Source: Atherix ibis (Eukaryota > Arthropoda > Insecta > Diptera > Athericidae). From it: a stretch of DNA of 64,000 nucleotides. Below the pieces are notes generated by a model. The model was not told the origin of the DNA and did not search any database. It saw nothing but the letters and a program-made list of their open reading frames with translations. Positions 11,010 to 23,269 of the stretch are shown one piece after another (position 1 is the first letter of the stretch; the number at the start of each line of letters is the position of its first letter). Position numbers and translations under genes: made by a program. The stretch is from NCBI GenBank assembly GCA_958298945.1, contig OY282606.1, forward strand, positions 56,309,920-56,373,919, read 5' to 3'.

Positions 11010-14000
11010 TTAGTCTTGCAAATGTTCAAATATTTTTCGTAGAAGCATGTTATGCTTTGATAAAAGTTCAAGTATGAAAATAAATAAAGAAATTACGTAA
11101 ATTAATAAACAAATCTCATAACAAACAGACAAATCATTATTCGATAATTGCTGGGGTTGATCTCCGAATTTCCTACGCTTTCGCCAATCTACTATATATG
11201 ATGAACTCCATTTTGTTATTAGACCATTACTTAGAAACTTTTTCAATTCATTATCAAATGAAGCTTGAAAATATGAATTTTTCCTATAGTATACAGTCAT
11301 TGGAAATGAAGCTATTCTCTGCGGGAGTATTCTTAGTATGCCTCTTCGAAAATTTTTGCTGTTTAAGTATTTTATTATATGACTTGTTTCGATTATTACT
11401 CCCGTGAAATCAGGATCAAGTAGTTTTTCAAAATAATTTCTTTGTGGTTCAGTCATAATAATTACACTGCATAAAAAATAGAAAATTCACATTTTAAATA
11501 AGCAATTATACATAATTATAGTTAAACATACTTTTTCTTTGGGTTAGGGATATTCTGAATTAAAATGTTTGTCGCCGGTCCAAAAAATTTGTATCCTTGT
11601 TGAATAACTTCTTGTATTGTTTTTGGTAAATTTTTTGTGTCATCTCTTTGTAAGAATTTGAATAAAGCTGCTTGATATGAAGATCGTATGACTATACTGG
11701 CCATTACCCAGATAATGAAAATAGATCGTGCAAAGTTTCTTCGTGTTACACGTGAAATTGATATGCCAATTAATATTGAAAACATATTCAATAACGGAGC
11801 TCGATTATTGGATCCAAAAATAAAATTTCTATACTCAATTTTCAATATTTTTACAAGAACAAATGCTAACATGAATGATAGAATTACTATCATCCATACA
11901 GTTAATTTTAGTGGTAATACTAATTTTTGGAATGCACTATAAGGGCGTGCGGGTGGTAAAGCAACAACCATTTCTGTTTGAAAATAAATGCAACTACTTG
12001 ACATCATTTGAGCTCGATAGTAAGTATATCCATGTCCGCATATTGATACATTACTGGAACCATTAATTATCTACAAATTAAACAGAAACAAAAATTATTT
12101 ACTTTCTTAATATATGAAGGAATGTTAAAAATGTATTTCTAAAAATAATTTTTATAAAAGTAATTTTATTTGGTTTCTTGATGGTAAGTAAACATTTTTT
12201 TTATTCTAAAGTTTTTGTGGTTTTTAAAATATAATTTTTCAATAGTCCAAAAAAGATATAATTATTTTTAAATATTATATAATTATAGGAGAAGAAAAGC
12301 ACGTACGACTGTTACCAGAACCTATTATATTCAGGTAGTTTTGGTTATTTCACTATATACATCAAATTTTTGGAAACCTTTTCTAAGATAGACAAACCCT
12401 TAAAATGATCTTGTGGAGCGATTTAACGCATACGCGTTTGTTTATGAAGTTAAGCAGGTTCAAGTGGCGAAAACGCTTAATTAGTACAAATTAAAATTTT
12501 TATAATATTAGAAATTAATATAGTAACGAAATTACGAAAATGGGCAATCTTGGTACAAGAACAAGTTACCTGTACTTGTTTAATTATATGGAACCGAGTC
12601 ATCTGAAGTCACCGAGATATAACTATATATTGGGTTGTTAGGAAAGTAATTTCATTTTTTCCCAACAGAGGAATTAACTGTATTTTACACAACCAACTTC
12701 ACACTTAAGCCGCATAATCATATGTATTTTGCTTAGATTAAAGAAGTACTGGATAGGCCCTTACCGTATATGTATACGCAATTTTGTGTACAAATATTTA
12801 CTAGGGGGATACGACTGTCAAAAATTTTTTATGTAGACATAACACCCACTGCCATCTATGTGTCGTAATGGAAATTTATTTAATTGCAAAAGCATAATTT
12901 ATATTTATTTTAATTCACTTACTGGAAACAAAGATACAATTTAAATACAACGATAGGTCATTTTTATTTTTTGTACAATCTTTTGATACGAAATGGAATT
13001 CTATTTTAGGTTTATTATACATTTCATAAATATCAATCAAATATAAACCGCCTCAATTTTGTAGACTCGGAGAGTTTGAAAACTTTAATTCTTCATGAAA
13101 GTGGAGACTTGGGGGTTAGCTTTGTCATTTGTGAATCCGATGTTGACAGTTCAATGTTTACCATAAAATAGTACAGTGTCGGTGTATATAAAGTGTGTGT
13201 AAGAAAGTTTAAGGGACCGAATTTTTCTGTCTATTTTCCATTGCTGTTTTCATTGTGTTATAATAAATAAAGTTTATTCTTCGGTTAGCTTATTATTTAA
13301 ATAAATTTGTTTTGATTGCTCTATTAGACCATATTATAATGCATTTACTAAATAATATTGTTTTCATTTTTTTTAGAATATAAGTTATTAATTATTTTAA
13401 TAACATTAAATTTTTCATTTTCTATTTTTGTTTTAAAGCATTTCTTTTAATGTTGTATACGATTAACTTATATATTATCAAGAACTTCATGTATTGTAAT
13501 GTTCTATGTAATTAATGCTTTATTTTTTAATTTAATTTAAATGCACAATGCCTATTTAAATTACCATTTCCATTCATAAACACACATTTATATTATAATT
13601 AAGGTTTTTCCATCTATGGTACTTATGCTTGTTTAAGATTAAAATTTATATTTAATAAGTTGCGGTGTGGTTTGATTTCAACATAAAAAAAATATCACAT
13701 TTTCTCATTTAATTCATTTTGCATTTTTGAAATTAATTTTAATTTATACACATAATTGTTTTCATATAATCAAATAACTAACAATTCATATTTTTATATA
13801 CTATTCCCCACAATTCTGTTTTAATAAATAATATACAGTGAAATAAATAAAATGAAAATACATAATAAATAAATAAATATTTAAAAATAGAATACTGTGT
13901 GTTATTGCATATTTACAAAACTAATTCCATCAAAGAAGACCCGCAATATTAAAAAATCTGCTTCTTTACGCATACACACATGAAAAATGGTTTTAAACGA

Positions 14001-17000
14001 AGCGCTTCAATCGCATACTGAACTTTTAAATTGGCCCCCAATGATTTACGCCGTTTCTGTTGTATTGCATGTGTGTGCGTTCTATGAATGTATTGCCAAC
14101 AAACAAATGGACAGAATTTTGTGTAGAGGCCTATCCAGTACTTCTTTAATCTAAGGCCTATCCAGTACTTCTTTAATCTAAGGTATTTTGACAGCTGACA
14201 TAGCAAGGCTTGATTGATATTATTTCGCAACCAACTTCACACTTAAGCCGCATAATCATATGTAATTTGACAGCTGACGATTGATTCTGCATAGTAGTTT
14301 TTGGTCGACACTCTGTTAAATATGGAATGTGAAAAACAGCATTTTCGGCATATTTTACTTTTTTACTATAGAAAAGATAAAAATGCTGTTCAAGTAAGAA
14401 AAAAATTATCCGATATGTATGGAGACGATGTGTTTAGTGAGCGCCAGTGCCAAAACTGGTTTGCAAAATTTCGATCCGACAATTTTGATCTCGAAGATGT
14501 ACCACGTTTTGGAAGGCCAGTTGAAGCTGATGAAGACACAATAAAGGTATTAATGGGTGAATAACAACTCGTGAGATCACTGAGCGATTAAATTTATCAA
14601 ATTCGACCATTCATGATCATTTGAAATGGCTAGGTTTAATTTCAAAGCTCGACATATGAGTTCCTTATCTTCATACGGAAAAAAATTTATGCCGTCGCAG
14701 TTGTCACTGGGGACGAAAAATGGGTTGTCTACAACAATATTAAGCGGAAGAGATCCTGGAGTAGAAAAGATGAACCGGCTCAAAGCACTTCGAAAGCCAA
14801 TAGTCATCAAAAAAAGGTTATGCTATTTGTTGGTGGGATTTCGAAGGAATCGTTTATTTTGAGCTTCTACCGAGCAACACAACGATCAATTCTGATGTGT
14901 TCTGTTATCAGTTGAACAATTGAATGATTCACTTGAAGGAAGAAGACCAGAATAAAATATTAATTCACGATAAGAAAATCTTCTTTCATTTTTATAAAAT
15001 TACTTTCCGAACAACCCAATATTTATCTAGATGACACCAGCGACTATATGTGCATACGTATATGTTCACTTTAACTGGGAAAAGAATCATCAGGATAAAG
15101 AGCGCAACAGCCGAGAATGTTGAGAAACAAAAAATTTCAGTTGTACCGGTATAGTGCCGTGGCGTTCCAGTTCACCAATCCCAAAACTTGTTTTGCATCC
15201 TGCCTAACGCCGTCGTTCCATTAAAGTCTGGGTTCCTCTAGGCTTCTTATCGTAGCAATCGCCTCATGCGTATGGAAGTGTTTAGCCCACCTCAGCTCTT
15301 TGAGCTTAACTTGATCTATAAGTAGACGGTAAATAGGCTCCAAATAGTATTCTCATATAAGCGCTAAGAATTTTATCTGACGGTACTTCTCTCGAACGCG
15401 GCTCAAAGTATAAAATAATTTTCGCTGAGATCTTCCGCTGAAGAATACATGAGAACTGGTAAGATCTATGTAATGGACAACAGTTGCTTCTATTTTATGG
15501 TCAGCATTTTTGAGTTGAATACTGTTGATTAACTAAAATAAGTGCTGTTTTTTGTCAGCACCCATGAAAGTCATTCTTCCTGATTATTGCTACTAACATA
15601 TCTGAAGCTACTAACATGTTCTTTTTTTGATATTGATATATGTGAAGCCCAAGATATTTTTCCGCCGCCTCAATCTTAATGAAGGACACTAGTCATCGAC
15701 GTATGCTAAAACCGAATAATAATTGTTTAATAGCTTCTTTATATTTAATAAGCTTTTATGAATTAATAAATTTTAAAATGAGTGTAGAAGTAGCTCATGA
15801 GGAGCTTAAATAATTATTCCGACAACTAATGAAATTTGGTGATAGCAAAAAGCTTGTCGACTAGGCATATTCGAACTTTAATAACTTCGTTTTAGATAAA
15901 TACATCCCAGTCTTGCTTGCATCAGGGTAATAATGTTCATGATATTATTATACAGCATAAAGTGATAAAAGTATGATCGAATTTAAAAAATTTGATAGCC
16001 TAAAGTTTTACTCTGATTTGAGAATATCAAAACTTGCTTTTTTGGAAATTTATACATTATGGAAGAGTATATGATTTTGCAAAATATAATTTAAACATTA
16101 TTTCCATATTCTAACTTATTAAGCAAATTATATGATTAAACATAAATGTTGAGAATGAATCAATATTTCTATAGTTACTATTATTTAGTGGAGAAATTTC
16201 ATATCAATTTTTTTTATGTCGAATATCTTCCTAAAACTATTCTAATAATAATAAAAATTATTAAATAAAATTTACCATTTTATAAGTTCCGGTTGCAGTT
16301 CCATTGGGATAAACGACACCTCTAGAATCTTCCTTTAAGAAAAAATTTATATCCGTTGTGAAATTTAGCCGTTCGGATAGAAGTTTTAATATTTGCCCAT
16401 CAATGCCATCCACAATCACAGTTCCATTGGATAGTGTTTTCGGTATCATATGTGGTGGAAATGTCCATGCAACAAATTTTATTGGACAACCATAAAAATT
16501 GATGGTTTTACCAGGAAATATTGGTATGTTATGTATAAATTTATTTCCCGAAAATATATTATAAACTTTTGGAACTACTTGAAAACAGTAATAGTTAGTA
16601 AATGGAAAATACGTGTACATTTCAATTTGATTAGTGTTTTCATTTTCTACAATAACATTAACATTAATTATATAAATATCAAAACAATCTTGAAGAATCT
16701 TTTGCATAGTTTTAGATGAATCCGAATCAAATTTAGTTATAACAATTAAAAAATAACCAGCTATCACGAAAAAATTTTCATTACTTATTTGACGAAAAAT
16801 TTTTTGGAAGGAACTATAGTTGTCGATGAAAAATATGTTCTGCAAACGTAGATACGACATTGTTAGGTTATCAGCACTCTCTATTTGAAACGCATTTTTG
16901 CAACAAACTTTGAATAACATTTGATTAATTATGAAATCTTGTTTCCAATTTGTATTACTGTCCGTTGAATGTAATAGTATAAAAATTGGAAATGAACTAA

Positions 17001-17148
17001 TTCCGAAGGAATTATGAATTATTTTTTCCATAGCGTCCGGTATTAAACTTTCAGTTCGTTCAATATTAAAAATATTTGCAGAACATCGTAACAGTAAAAT
17101 TGTAGCAAGCAATAATAATTTTAAATTTAAACGCATAACTAAATTCAT
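11010..17148 (-). CDS. IR-1: ionotropic receptor, join(17148-16276, 12070-11532, 11466-11010), about 622 aa
   Basis: This is a divergent insect ionotropic receptor, a ligand-gated cation channel descended from ionotropic glutamate receptors that acts in dendrites of chemosensory neurons. Exon 1 (873 nt) starts with a signal peptide (MNLVMRLNLKLLLLATILL) and carries the N-terminal region. It ends with the S1 half of the ligand-binding domain (GIDGQILKLLSERLNFT, NGTATGTYKM). Exon 2 holds the first membrane helix (WMIVILSFMLAFVLV), the pore region (LLNMFSILIG) and the second helix leading to RSSYQAALFKFLQ. Exon 3 holds S2 and the last helix (YEICLLIYVISLFIFILELL). Splice sites: ATG|gtaaat to ttgtag|ATAATT (phase 0) and AA|gtatgt to atgcag|T (phase 2). 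The summed length is divisible by three. Intron 1 (4205 bp) holds the C2 mariner and a LINE. The Ir7-like assignment is a guess. Confidence 0.85.
12630..15019 (+). mobile_element. mariner family C copy 2, deleted, with a nested element
   Basis: Ends ttgggttgtt...aacaacccaa are flanked by TA (12628-12629, 15020-15021). The mariner is split by the 1450-bp element at 12732-14181. The transposase frame begins near 14322 (a GAATGTG start region homologous to the other copies) and retains FRHILLFYYRKDKNAVQ and QCQNWFAKFRS. It then breaks after VEADEDTIKVLM. About 350 bp covering the second and third Asp segments are deleted near 14950, where the frame jumps into the 3' UTR. The segment from 12690 to 12731 plus 14182 to 14198 is repeated in tandem at 14229-14279. 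The whole element lies in intron 1 of IR-1. Confidence 0.9.
12732..14181. mobile_element. non-autonomous DNA transposon with 28-bp TIRs and 8-bp target duplication
   Basis: The left end 12732-12759 and right end 14154-14181 are perfect 28-bp inverted repeats beginning cttagattaaagaagtactg. Both sides carry the duplicated octamer gtattttg (12724-12731 and 14182-14189). Removing the insert restores the mariner sequence seen intact at about 5560 and about 40210, so the empty site is visible in the window. The right TIR is present in two tandem copies (14127-14154 and 14154-14181, period 27). The interior is AT-rich with no long frame. An 8-bp duplication fits hAT, P, Merlin or Zisupton-type transposases, but the termini match none that I recognise. 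Confidence 0.9.
15020..15720 (-). pseudogene. LINE remnant in intron 1 of IR-1
   Basis: On the minus strand, 15690-15560 reads IEAAEKYLGLHISISKKEHV, a post-YADD RT-like block. Then 15310-15130 reads LKELRWAKHFHTHEA ... WNDGVRQDAKQVLGLVNWNATAL. This resembles the LINE C-terminal block RLQWSGHLIRI ... AVSQDAKNML at 24579-24760. Several stops and frame shifts are present. The clade is uncertain. Confidence 0.55.
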
Positions 17149-17484
17149 CTCTAAGGCTGTATATCAACTATTAACCATTAGTTTAGTATTAAATTCTAGA
17201 CTATAGTTTGAAAAGAAATTTTATTTTGATTTCGTGACTCAATTGAAATAACATTAGTTTCACAAATTGCTATGTTAACCTATAATTATGGTAACAATGC
17301 ATTAAAACTAAATGCAATGCAGTGATTTATTATCATTAAAATTTCTATTTTGAATTCAATAAATTTATAAAGAAATACAAAAATTATATTAAAAATTGAA
17401 ATTGAAATATTTGCATGAGTAAAACAAAGAGGAAATCCCTATTTTTTAATAAATTTAATTTAAATTGTTTTTAAAAGTTTATAC
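17149..17484. promoter_or_regulatory. upstream region of IR-1
   Basis: This is about 340 bp of AT-rich sequence directly 5' of the IR-1 start codon. It should contain the promoter and the 5' UTR. No convincing TATA box plus initiator pair can be singled out by eye because of base composition. Confidence 0.3.
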
Positions 17485-17990
17485 AATTTTACTTATATGT
17501 AATTTTGCTTTCAAACAATTTGATTAAGTTGGAGAATCCACAGGAGTCACTTTTTTTTTGGTAAAAATTCGCTCTTGGAGGTGGCAACGTGACAGGAGGT
17601 ATTATAGTGCCGAAAGATCCAAGTGCCGGAATTGTCCTATCAGACGGGAAGAACCCTTTCAAGGACTCATTCATCAGCTTTGTTGCTAATTGATAATATG
17701 ACCTCAGAGAAGCCCTCAGTCGTTCCACATTTCCATCAGTTGGAACGAAGTTTGTCTTCCACAGTTTCTCCGCCCTCCGAAAATGAGCATTCATGTGTCT
17801 ACAAAGTCCGATCTAATTCGAAGGACCCTTTGTCAACGACTTTCAAGGACTTATACATAAGCTTCAATGTGAATCGATAGTCTGACCTATAAAGGTTTCG
17901 CTCTCGTTTTAATTTCCATCACTTTCCAATGTTGAAGTCGACTTTGAGTGAGATTCACCTTCTCCTACATTCCGGACCTCTAAAAGATCT
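17485..17990. repeat. dispersed repeat, two related subunits, also present at 34875-35110
   Basis: Two internally similar blocks occur here: 17620-17700 (gggaagaaccctttcaagga ... catcagctt) and 17805-17880 (tccgatctaattcgaaggac ... aagcttcaatg). Each is alike to 34925-35010 in intron 2 of IR-3. The minus-strand frame 17794-17489 (HFRRAEKLWKTNF ... RLRASLRSYYQLATKLMNESLKG) is 101 codons and could be a decayed gag-like or other transposon frame. I cannot name it. Confidence 0.5.
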
Positions 17991-18349
17991 TTAAGCTCTC
18001 GAAAAAAATGCTTTTCAAAGGTTTGTTTATACGTCATTAAGAGCTTAACATAAACATTGATGGCATATCATTGTTCAACATTTTTTGGTAAGAATAAAAA
18101 GATAATTAAAATTCTTTGGAAACTAAAGATTCATATACACAAAAAGGATTATTGTCCAAAATATAGTTTACATAATTTATTATTTAAAAACTATATTTGG
18201 ATTATAATGTAGTTTTTATAATAATAAATTCATTTTCCTATTGGAAAGTAGGTTACATTAAATTCCGTTGAGTGAAGGATCATTCAAGGGTCTGGTAATA
18301 AATTTAGGGATGACTAAGCTATCAGTTGCATTAATTTAAATAACCTGTA

Positions 18350-18455
18350 GTAATTTCAACAGCTGCTTTTATTGCCTCCAGCTCTCTATAATATGGAGCA
18401 ACCCTGTACGGAAATACACCACAAAGTAGATCGTGAAATCAAAATCTTTTGTTAC
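18350..18455 (-). pseudogene. LINE RNase H-region scrap
   Basis: The minus strand reads VFPYRVAPYYRELEAIKAAVE, parallel to the nucleotide block cagctccccgtaatatggag at 9168-9187 in LINE family L. It is a short isolated piece. Confidence 0.5.
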
Positions 18456-18539
18456 TGTCAGTTGTATTTAAAGGGTTTGGAAATTATTCCTTAAAAAAAA
18501 ATAATCGTTATTCTTCTTATTGAAAAAAAAATTCCAATT

Positions 18540-18960
18540 AAATCAACTTCTCAGATGAGGCGCAGTTTCATATCTCTGGATCAGTGAATAAACAAAATTG
18601 TTATTACTGGGCTGAAGCTGATCCAAAATAAGGAAGGCGTTGCAATTACTGCGACTGATGAGCGATACAAATCGATAAAGCCATGAACTTTTTGTGGCTT
18701 TATCATTTGAAGAAATTCAGATGTGCAATGGCCTCCAAAAAGTTGTGAGTTAATACCTTTAGAATTTTTCTTGTGGGATTATTTGAAGTCATTGGACTAT
18801 GCTAATAAACTAGAAACCATTGATGCGTAAAACTGCAATACATCAATATGTCGTTGAATATGGGACGCACTTTATGTGATGGCCTCTTTGCAAAGAACGT
18901 CAAAATAGCTTCAATTAATTTTTTTGTCAAATTTTAACCTATAATAGGTCAATCAAAAAA
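18540..18960 (+). pseudogene. decayed Tc1/mariner-type DDE transposase fragment (family T)
   Basis: The plus strand reads SDEAQFHISGSVNKQNCYYWAEADPK, the first-Asp segment typical of a widespread insect IS630/Tc1/mariner group (DDE superfamily endonuclease). After a deletion it reads LEFFLWDYLKSLDYANKLETIDALK-like sequence in broken frames, corresponding to the third catalytic segment and C terminus. Related scraps lie at 23270-23520 (N-terminal) and 31385-31945. Confidence 0.7.
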
Positions 18961-19770
18961 AAATTTTTTTTCAAAACAAAAAAAAAATTAAAACAAAATT
19001 TACGCCTACATAAGAAATTATAACTCGTAACGAAATCCAAACGATAAAAAAGAGAAGCACAATACATAAGATAGATTGCCAATTAGATATCTCCTGGACT
19101 TTCACTACTTATGCTGGCACAATTTATTTGAAAAAGCAAAATCTTAGAGGCTTAACCATAGTAAGTAAGACGTCAAAACTTATCAAGGTTCCTTATAGAT
19201 TTTTTAACGGATGCAGCTAAAGTTAAGTCTTTGACTCATAAAGCTTAGATGGCGCTGAAGGATTTGATCAAAATCACAACGAAGAAAAATATATGCGAGT
19301 TGAATATTGATGTAGCAAATCTAACAAAGATAGTGGATGCCTAATGGCTGGCGACTTTTTGGGTATGTAGCTACGAAAACCATAAAAAATAGTGTAAAGC
19401 AGCTAGAAACTGATTTCACCTGATATAAAATGTATTCGTGTTATTGCTCATCAAATGTGGGCATTGAGAAAATAAATTTAAACGCTTCTGATGTTCAGTG
19501 GAGAAGTGAATGAATAAATCGTAGAAAATATGTATTATTTGAATCGTTCACTGTTTTGTGTTACGCGGTCTTCCATATCAGCACCGACCTACACTGATCT
19601 TTTGGAAAGGTTTATCACAACAGAAGTTTATATTTGTAGAAGTACAATACCTATCAAGAGCGGAGGTATCACTAATAACTGAAAATAAATTCCTTGAGGA
19701 AGGTGATAAAATTTGAGATAAAATTGCAACTGTTACTGATGCTGCATCTTTAAAAAAAGTGTGTCATGAA
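18961..19770. other. intergenic, nothing recognised
   Basis: There are no frames with a recognisable motif and no terminal repeats. Composition is somewhat less AT-rich than the deepest intergenic DNA, which suggests old transposon debris. Confidence 0.4.
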
Positions 19771-19779
19771 TACTGCACA

Positions 19780-20370
19780 TAAGGTTCGAGAAGGCGAACC
19801 GTAAATTACTGCGTGATCGTCGATCTCGATGTCAAAAATACATTCAACTCAGTAAGATGTTGTTCCACTAAAAGCTCTAAAATGTTGTTCTACTAAAAGC
19901 CCAATGGGTATGCCTCTACTGAATAAAATGCAGACAGTTTCTATAAGAGTATAGAGAGGGGTCCTACAAGGTTTATTCTAGGGTCCTCTATTGTGGAATG
20001 CAATATTCTAAAGCTTCATGTTTTTGAAGATGCGGGACTAACCTATTATTATAATTACGAAAATGTTTGGAGGACGATACTACAGAGGTACTACTCATCA
20101 TACGTCAGGGAGCCAAGATAATATAGGAAAACCCTATTAGTGAGTATTACCAGGTCGGTTCTGATATATGCTGGTCCAATTTAGATGGGCGAAAAGATAG
20201 TCAAAGATCTTACATTTATAAAATTGTGTCAATCTATCGTATTGAGGATAGCATCCGCATTCTGTAACGTGTCTTACAAGGCAGTGTGTATAGTAGTTGA
20301 TATGATACTGATCAAAACCTTGGCAGACAAATGACAAAAACTGTGCTGCTAGTGACGACAAAGATTATAC
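19780..20370 (+). pseudogene. R1-like LINE reverse transcriptase remnant
   Basis: Broken plus-strand frames read VIVDLDVKNTFNSVR (RT motif A), then RGVLQGLF-GPLLWN (the PQGS-like motif). Further on they read LLVSITRSVLIYAGPI and LCQSIVLRIASAFCNVSYKAVCIVVDM, the post-RT thumb region of R1/LOA-type elements. A short direct duplication of about 20 bp (ttgttccactaaaagc) lies within motif A at 19857-19900. Confidence 0.65.
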
Positions 20371-21881
20371 CATTGGGATGATGCTTTCGATGGTTGATAA
20401 ACTCACAACCTGGTTTCTATAGTAGATCTATGAATAGCCCCACAATATGGTGGGGTTGGCTATCTCAATTGTTTATGCGACATTTCTGTTTTTGAGATTA
20501 TTAACATTATTTTAGATTAGACAATAACACAATAGACTTTTGTTGTAACGTGGTGGCATAGAATATGGAGAACGTTTGGTATCACTTTGTCCAATCCAGA
20601 TTGGGGAGAGATGGACGACAGGAATGTGCTTGAAACCCTCCCATGCCGATAGCATTAAACCGATAGAGTAGTGATTTTAGTCCATTCATGTCCCATAAAA
20701 TTATGCATAATGGTAAGATAAGTAAGATGATTAAGGGTTAAGGTCCCACAAGAAATTTTCACCTTACCATACAAAAAAAAATTCAATAAATTAAGTTCTT
20801 TTCCTTTCTGAAATCAGAGGTAACCGGCAATAACACTATGTCAAGGTAATTAATTCAATTAATCTCAATAGCCTATGGTGGGCTGAAAATAATCTGTATA
20901 AATGTAAATTAAGCACTATCTTCGACAACATGTAAATTAGGCACTACCTTCGACGTAGCAATATTGTCATCCTGGATTTTAAAGTCATTGAGAAAATACC
21001 AAATTAGAAGAAGTTGTTGGGAATCCTGGACAACTGGAATTGTTTAATTTAGCGAGACTACCAATTTTTTGGATGATGGTCAAAATGTTGAAAAAATTTT
21101 TTTTGAAGTTTAATCCATTTATTCTTTATACAATTTTTTTCACCATTTAAGTAGTCATATACGTATATAAAAAACAAACCGAAATACTATACTCTCTATA
21201 AAATACCGATAGAACGTGTTGCTAAAATATAGTTTCTGGTAAATAGAACAATTTTTTATTTACATATACGTATTTGTTGCGTGTATAATGAGATAATATT
21301 TATTTTATTATTTATTTTTATAATCTTGTAATTCTATTATTATAAATTAAAGGAATATTATTATAAAATTGCTCTTAGCTGAGTATTTATGTCATTACTC
21401 CACATCTATTCATACTAAATCTTTATTCTACTATACTAAGCAATTTCCGTAAGAAATCGTATTCATAAGTTAGGTTAATTCATAGATAATAAGCAATTCC
21501 CTGCACTGTTAATAGTTCGGAGAATTGTCTCGATATGAATCTTCCTTTCTTCAAACATTCCAGGAATTAAGATGATAAATGAAAATATTTCTTAGTGATA
21601 AATGAAATTAAGATAATAATATTCAATTAAACCTATAAGATTAACCTTTCATGACTTTTAATAAGAAATAAATAAATGGAGCATATATATTGTCTTTGAG
21701 ATTTAAGAAGAATTAAAACCAATATAACTTATAGGATTTAAAGCTTTATTTTAACAAAGAATTATAACTAAATAGAAAGCGATTAAAACTAATTAATGAC
21801 GTTTTGTTATCTTCCATATGAATATGTGCAAAATAAGTGCTTATATTAAAATTGTATTTTATAAAAGAAAAACAGTTTAAT
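20371..21881. other. AT-rich spacer downstream of IR-2
   Basis: No gene was found. A tandem duplication of about 30 bp sits near 20905-20962 (gtaaattaagcactatcttc and gtaaattaggcactaccttc). A weak LINE-like scrap may lie at 20560-20640. The remainder to 21881 is featureless. Confidence 0.45.
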
Positions 21882-22944
21882 CTACAATATTTTAGCAAAC
21901 ATATGGAATATAATTTCTAATATAAACACACCAGTGGCAATGCCTAATAGAATACCACAGAATTCAAAGCAACCAATTAAATTTGATATCGTCATTTTTT
22001 TCGGAACCTTTAGCGAGCTTCTATTTTTTTTATTAAGATATTTCAAATTGATAAACTTTGATACCCAATATTTTATTACTCCACTATTTATGCAATACAT
22101 TATTTCAAAATCGATGGGTTCTTTTAGGTAAGAATTCTTTCGAAAAATAATGCTTACAGGAAGTGTAAAAAGGCGTTCTGGAAAAATTTGCACAGTATTT
22201 TTTTTATAATATAAACTATTATAATAGATAATTTGTATATTTGTTGTAATAACAGCACCCTTAAAATGATGATTTTCTAATTGATTTAAATAGGCGTCAG
22301 TATATTTTGTCATAAAAATAATTCTAAAATAAGAAAGAAATATATTTTTGACCGTAAAACATATGTATAAAAAATATATTTATTAAGAGTTACTGTTTTT
22401 CTGTATGAACAATATCTGATAAGGAAGCAAGTAAGACCTCATGAACATATAAAGGGTTAGCGTATTGCAGAACCTCTTCAATGGTCCTGAATTCGAGTTG
22501 CTGCTTTTCCTTTTGCATCAGGTTGTACAATGATCCTTGATATGATGAACGCAATACTACTGCTATTAACATCCAAATTCCCAAAGTAATTCTGGGAAAA
22601 AATTTATTTGTTATCTTAATACTGGATCCTCCAAGGAGAATGCTTATCATTTGTAAAAAAGTTGTATTGTTACCACTTCCAAATATTTGTTTATAATATT
22701 TTGTATGAAAACATTTAACTATTATCATTATTATAGAGATCGAGAATAAATTAACTATTATTAAAAGCCAAATATTTAGTGAGAATGGGAAAAATAGTTT
22801 TTTCAGTGCTGAATATGGTCGTCCTGGAGGAATTGCAATTATCAATGATGTTTGAAATTACTTAAAGCTGACTGATGTGTAAAGAAAATTTTCATACGTG
22901 AAACCAATTGATCCAATTGTCATATTACAATAACCATCTATTAT
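21882..22944 (-). pseudogene. IR-2: ionotropic receptor pseudogene, exons 22944-22394 and 22323-21882
   Basis: The exon from 22944 begins after a tttttcag acceptor at the same phase-0 position as in IR-1 (IIDGYCNMTIG). It carries the first helix (LNIWLLIIVNLFSISIIMIIV), the pore region and the RSSYQGSLYNLMQ segment. A phase-2 intron of 70 bp (CA|gtaact ... ttttag|A) matches the second intron of IR-1. Exon 3 contains S2 and the last helix (CGILLGIATGVFILEIIF). A TAA at 22858-22860 replaces the Tyr of CIYFQT in IR-1, reading SFK-stop-FQTSLIIAIPPGR. No exon 1 with the conserved NGTATG...KM|gt end can be found upstream, so the N-terminal 290 residues appear lost. The rest of the frame is intact, pointing to recent inactivation. 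Confidence 0.85.
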
Positions 22945-23153
22945 CTGAAAAATATATACTTTTTTTTACTATATAAAAACTGCGTACATTAAATAAAAAA
23001 TTTCCTACGAAAATCCTTATTAACAAATACTTCTTGTTATGATATAATTTTTTTTTTATTTTTCTTATATGTAATGACTTCTAAAACAAAAAAATATTCC
23101 TAATTCAAAATTATTCAAATTAAAATCATATAATTTTTTTTTTAATTGAATTC

Positions 23154-23229
23154 TGTACTTTAATCATTAAAGCTCCTCTCGCAATACTCGTCTGTACTTT
23201 GAAAATAAAGCTCCTCTCGCAATACTCGT
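23154..23229. repeat. 38-bp tandem duplication
   Basis: Two adjacent copies (23154-23191 and 23192-23229) share cctctcgcaatactcgtc and differ mainly in an AT-rich stretch near their starts. It lies at the edge of the family T transposase fragment. Confidence 0.85.
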
Positions 23230-23269
23230 CTGGTAATTCCGCGACCCTATGGAGTCTGATAAGTGAGGT

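Noticed and set aside
11688..11942. Plus-strand frames across the IR-1 exons
   Set aside because: They are antisense shadows of the well-supported IR-1 coding sequence on the minus strand.
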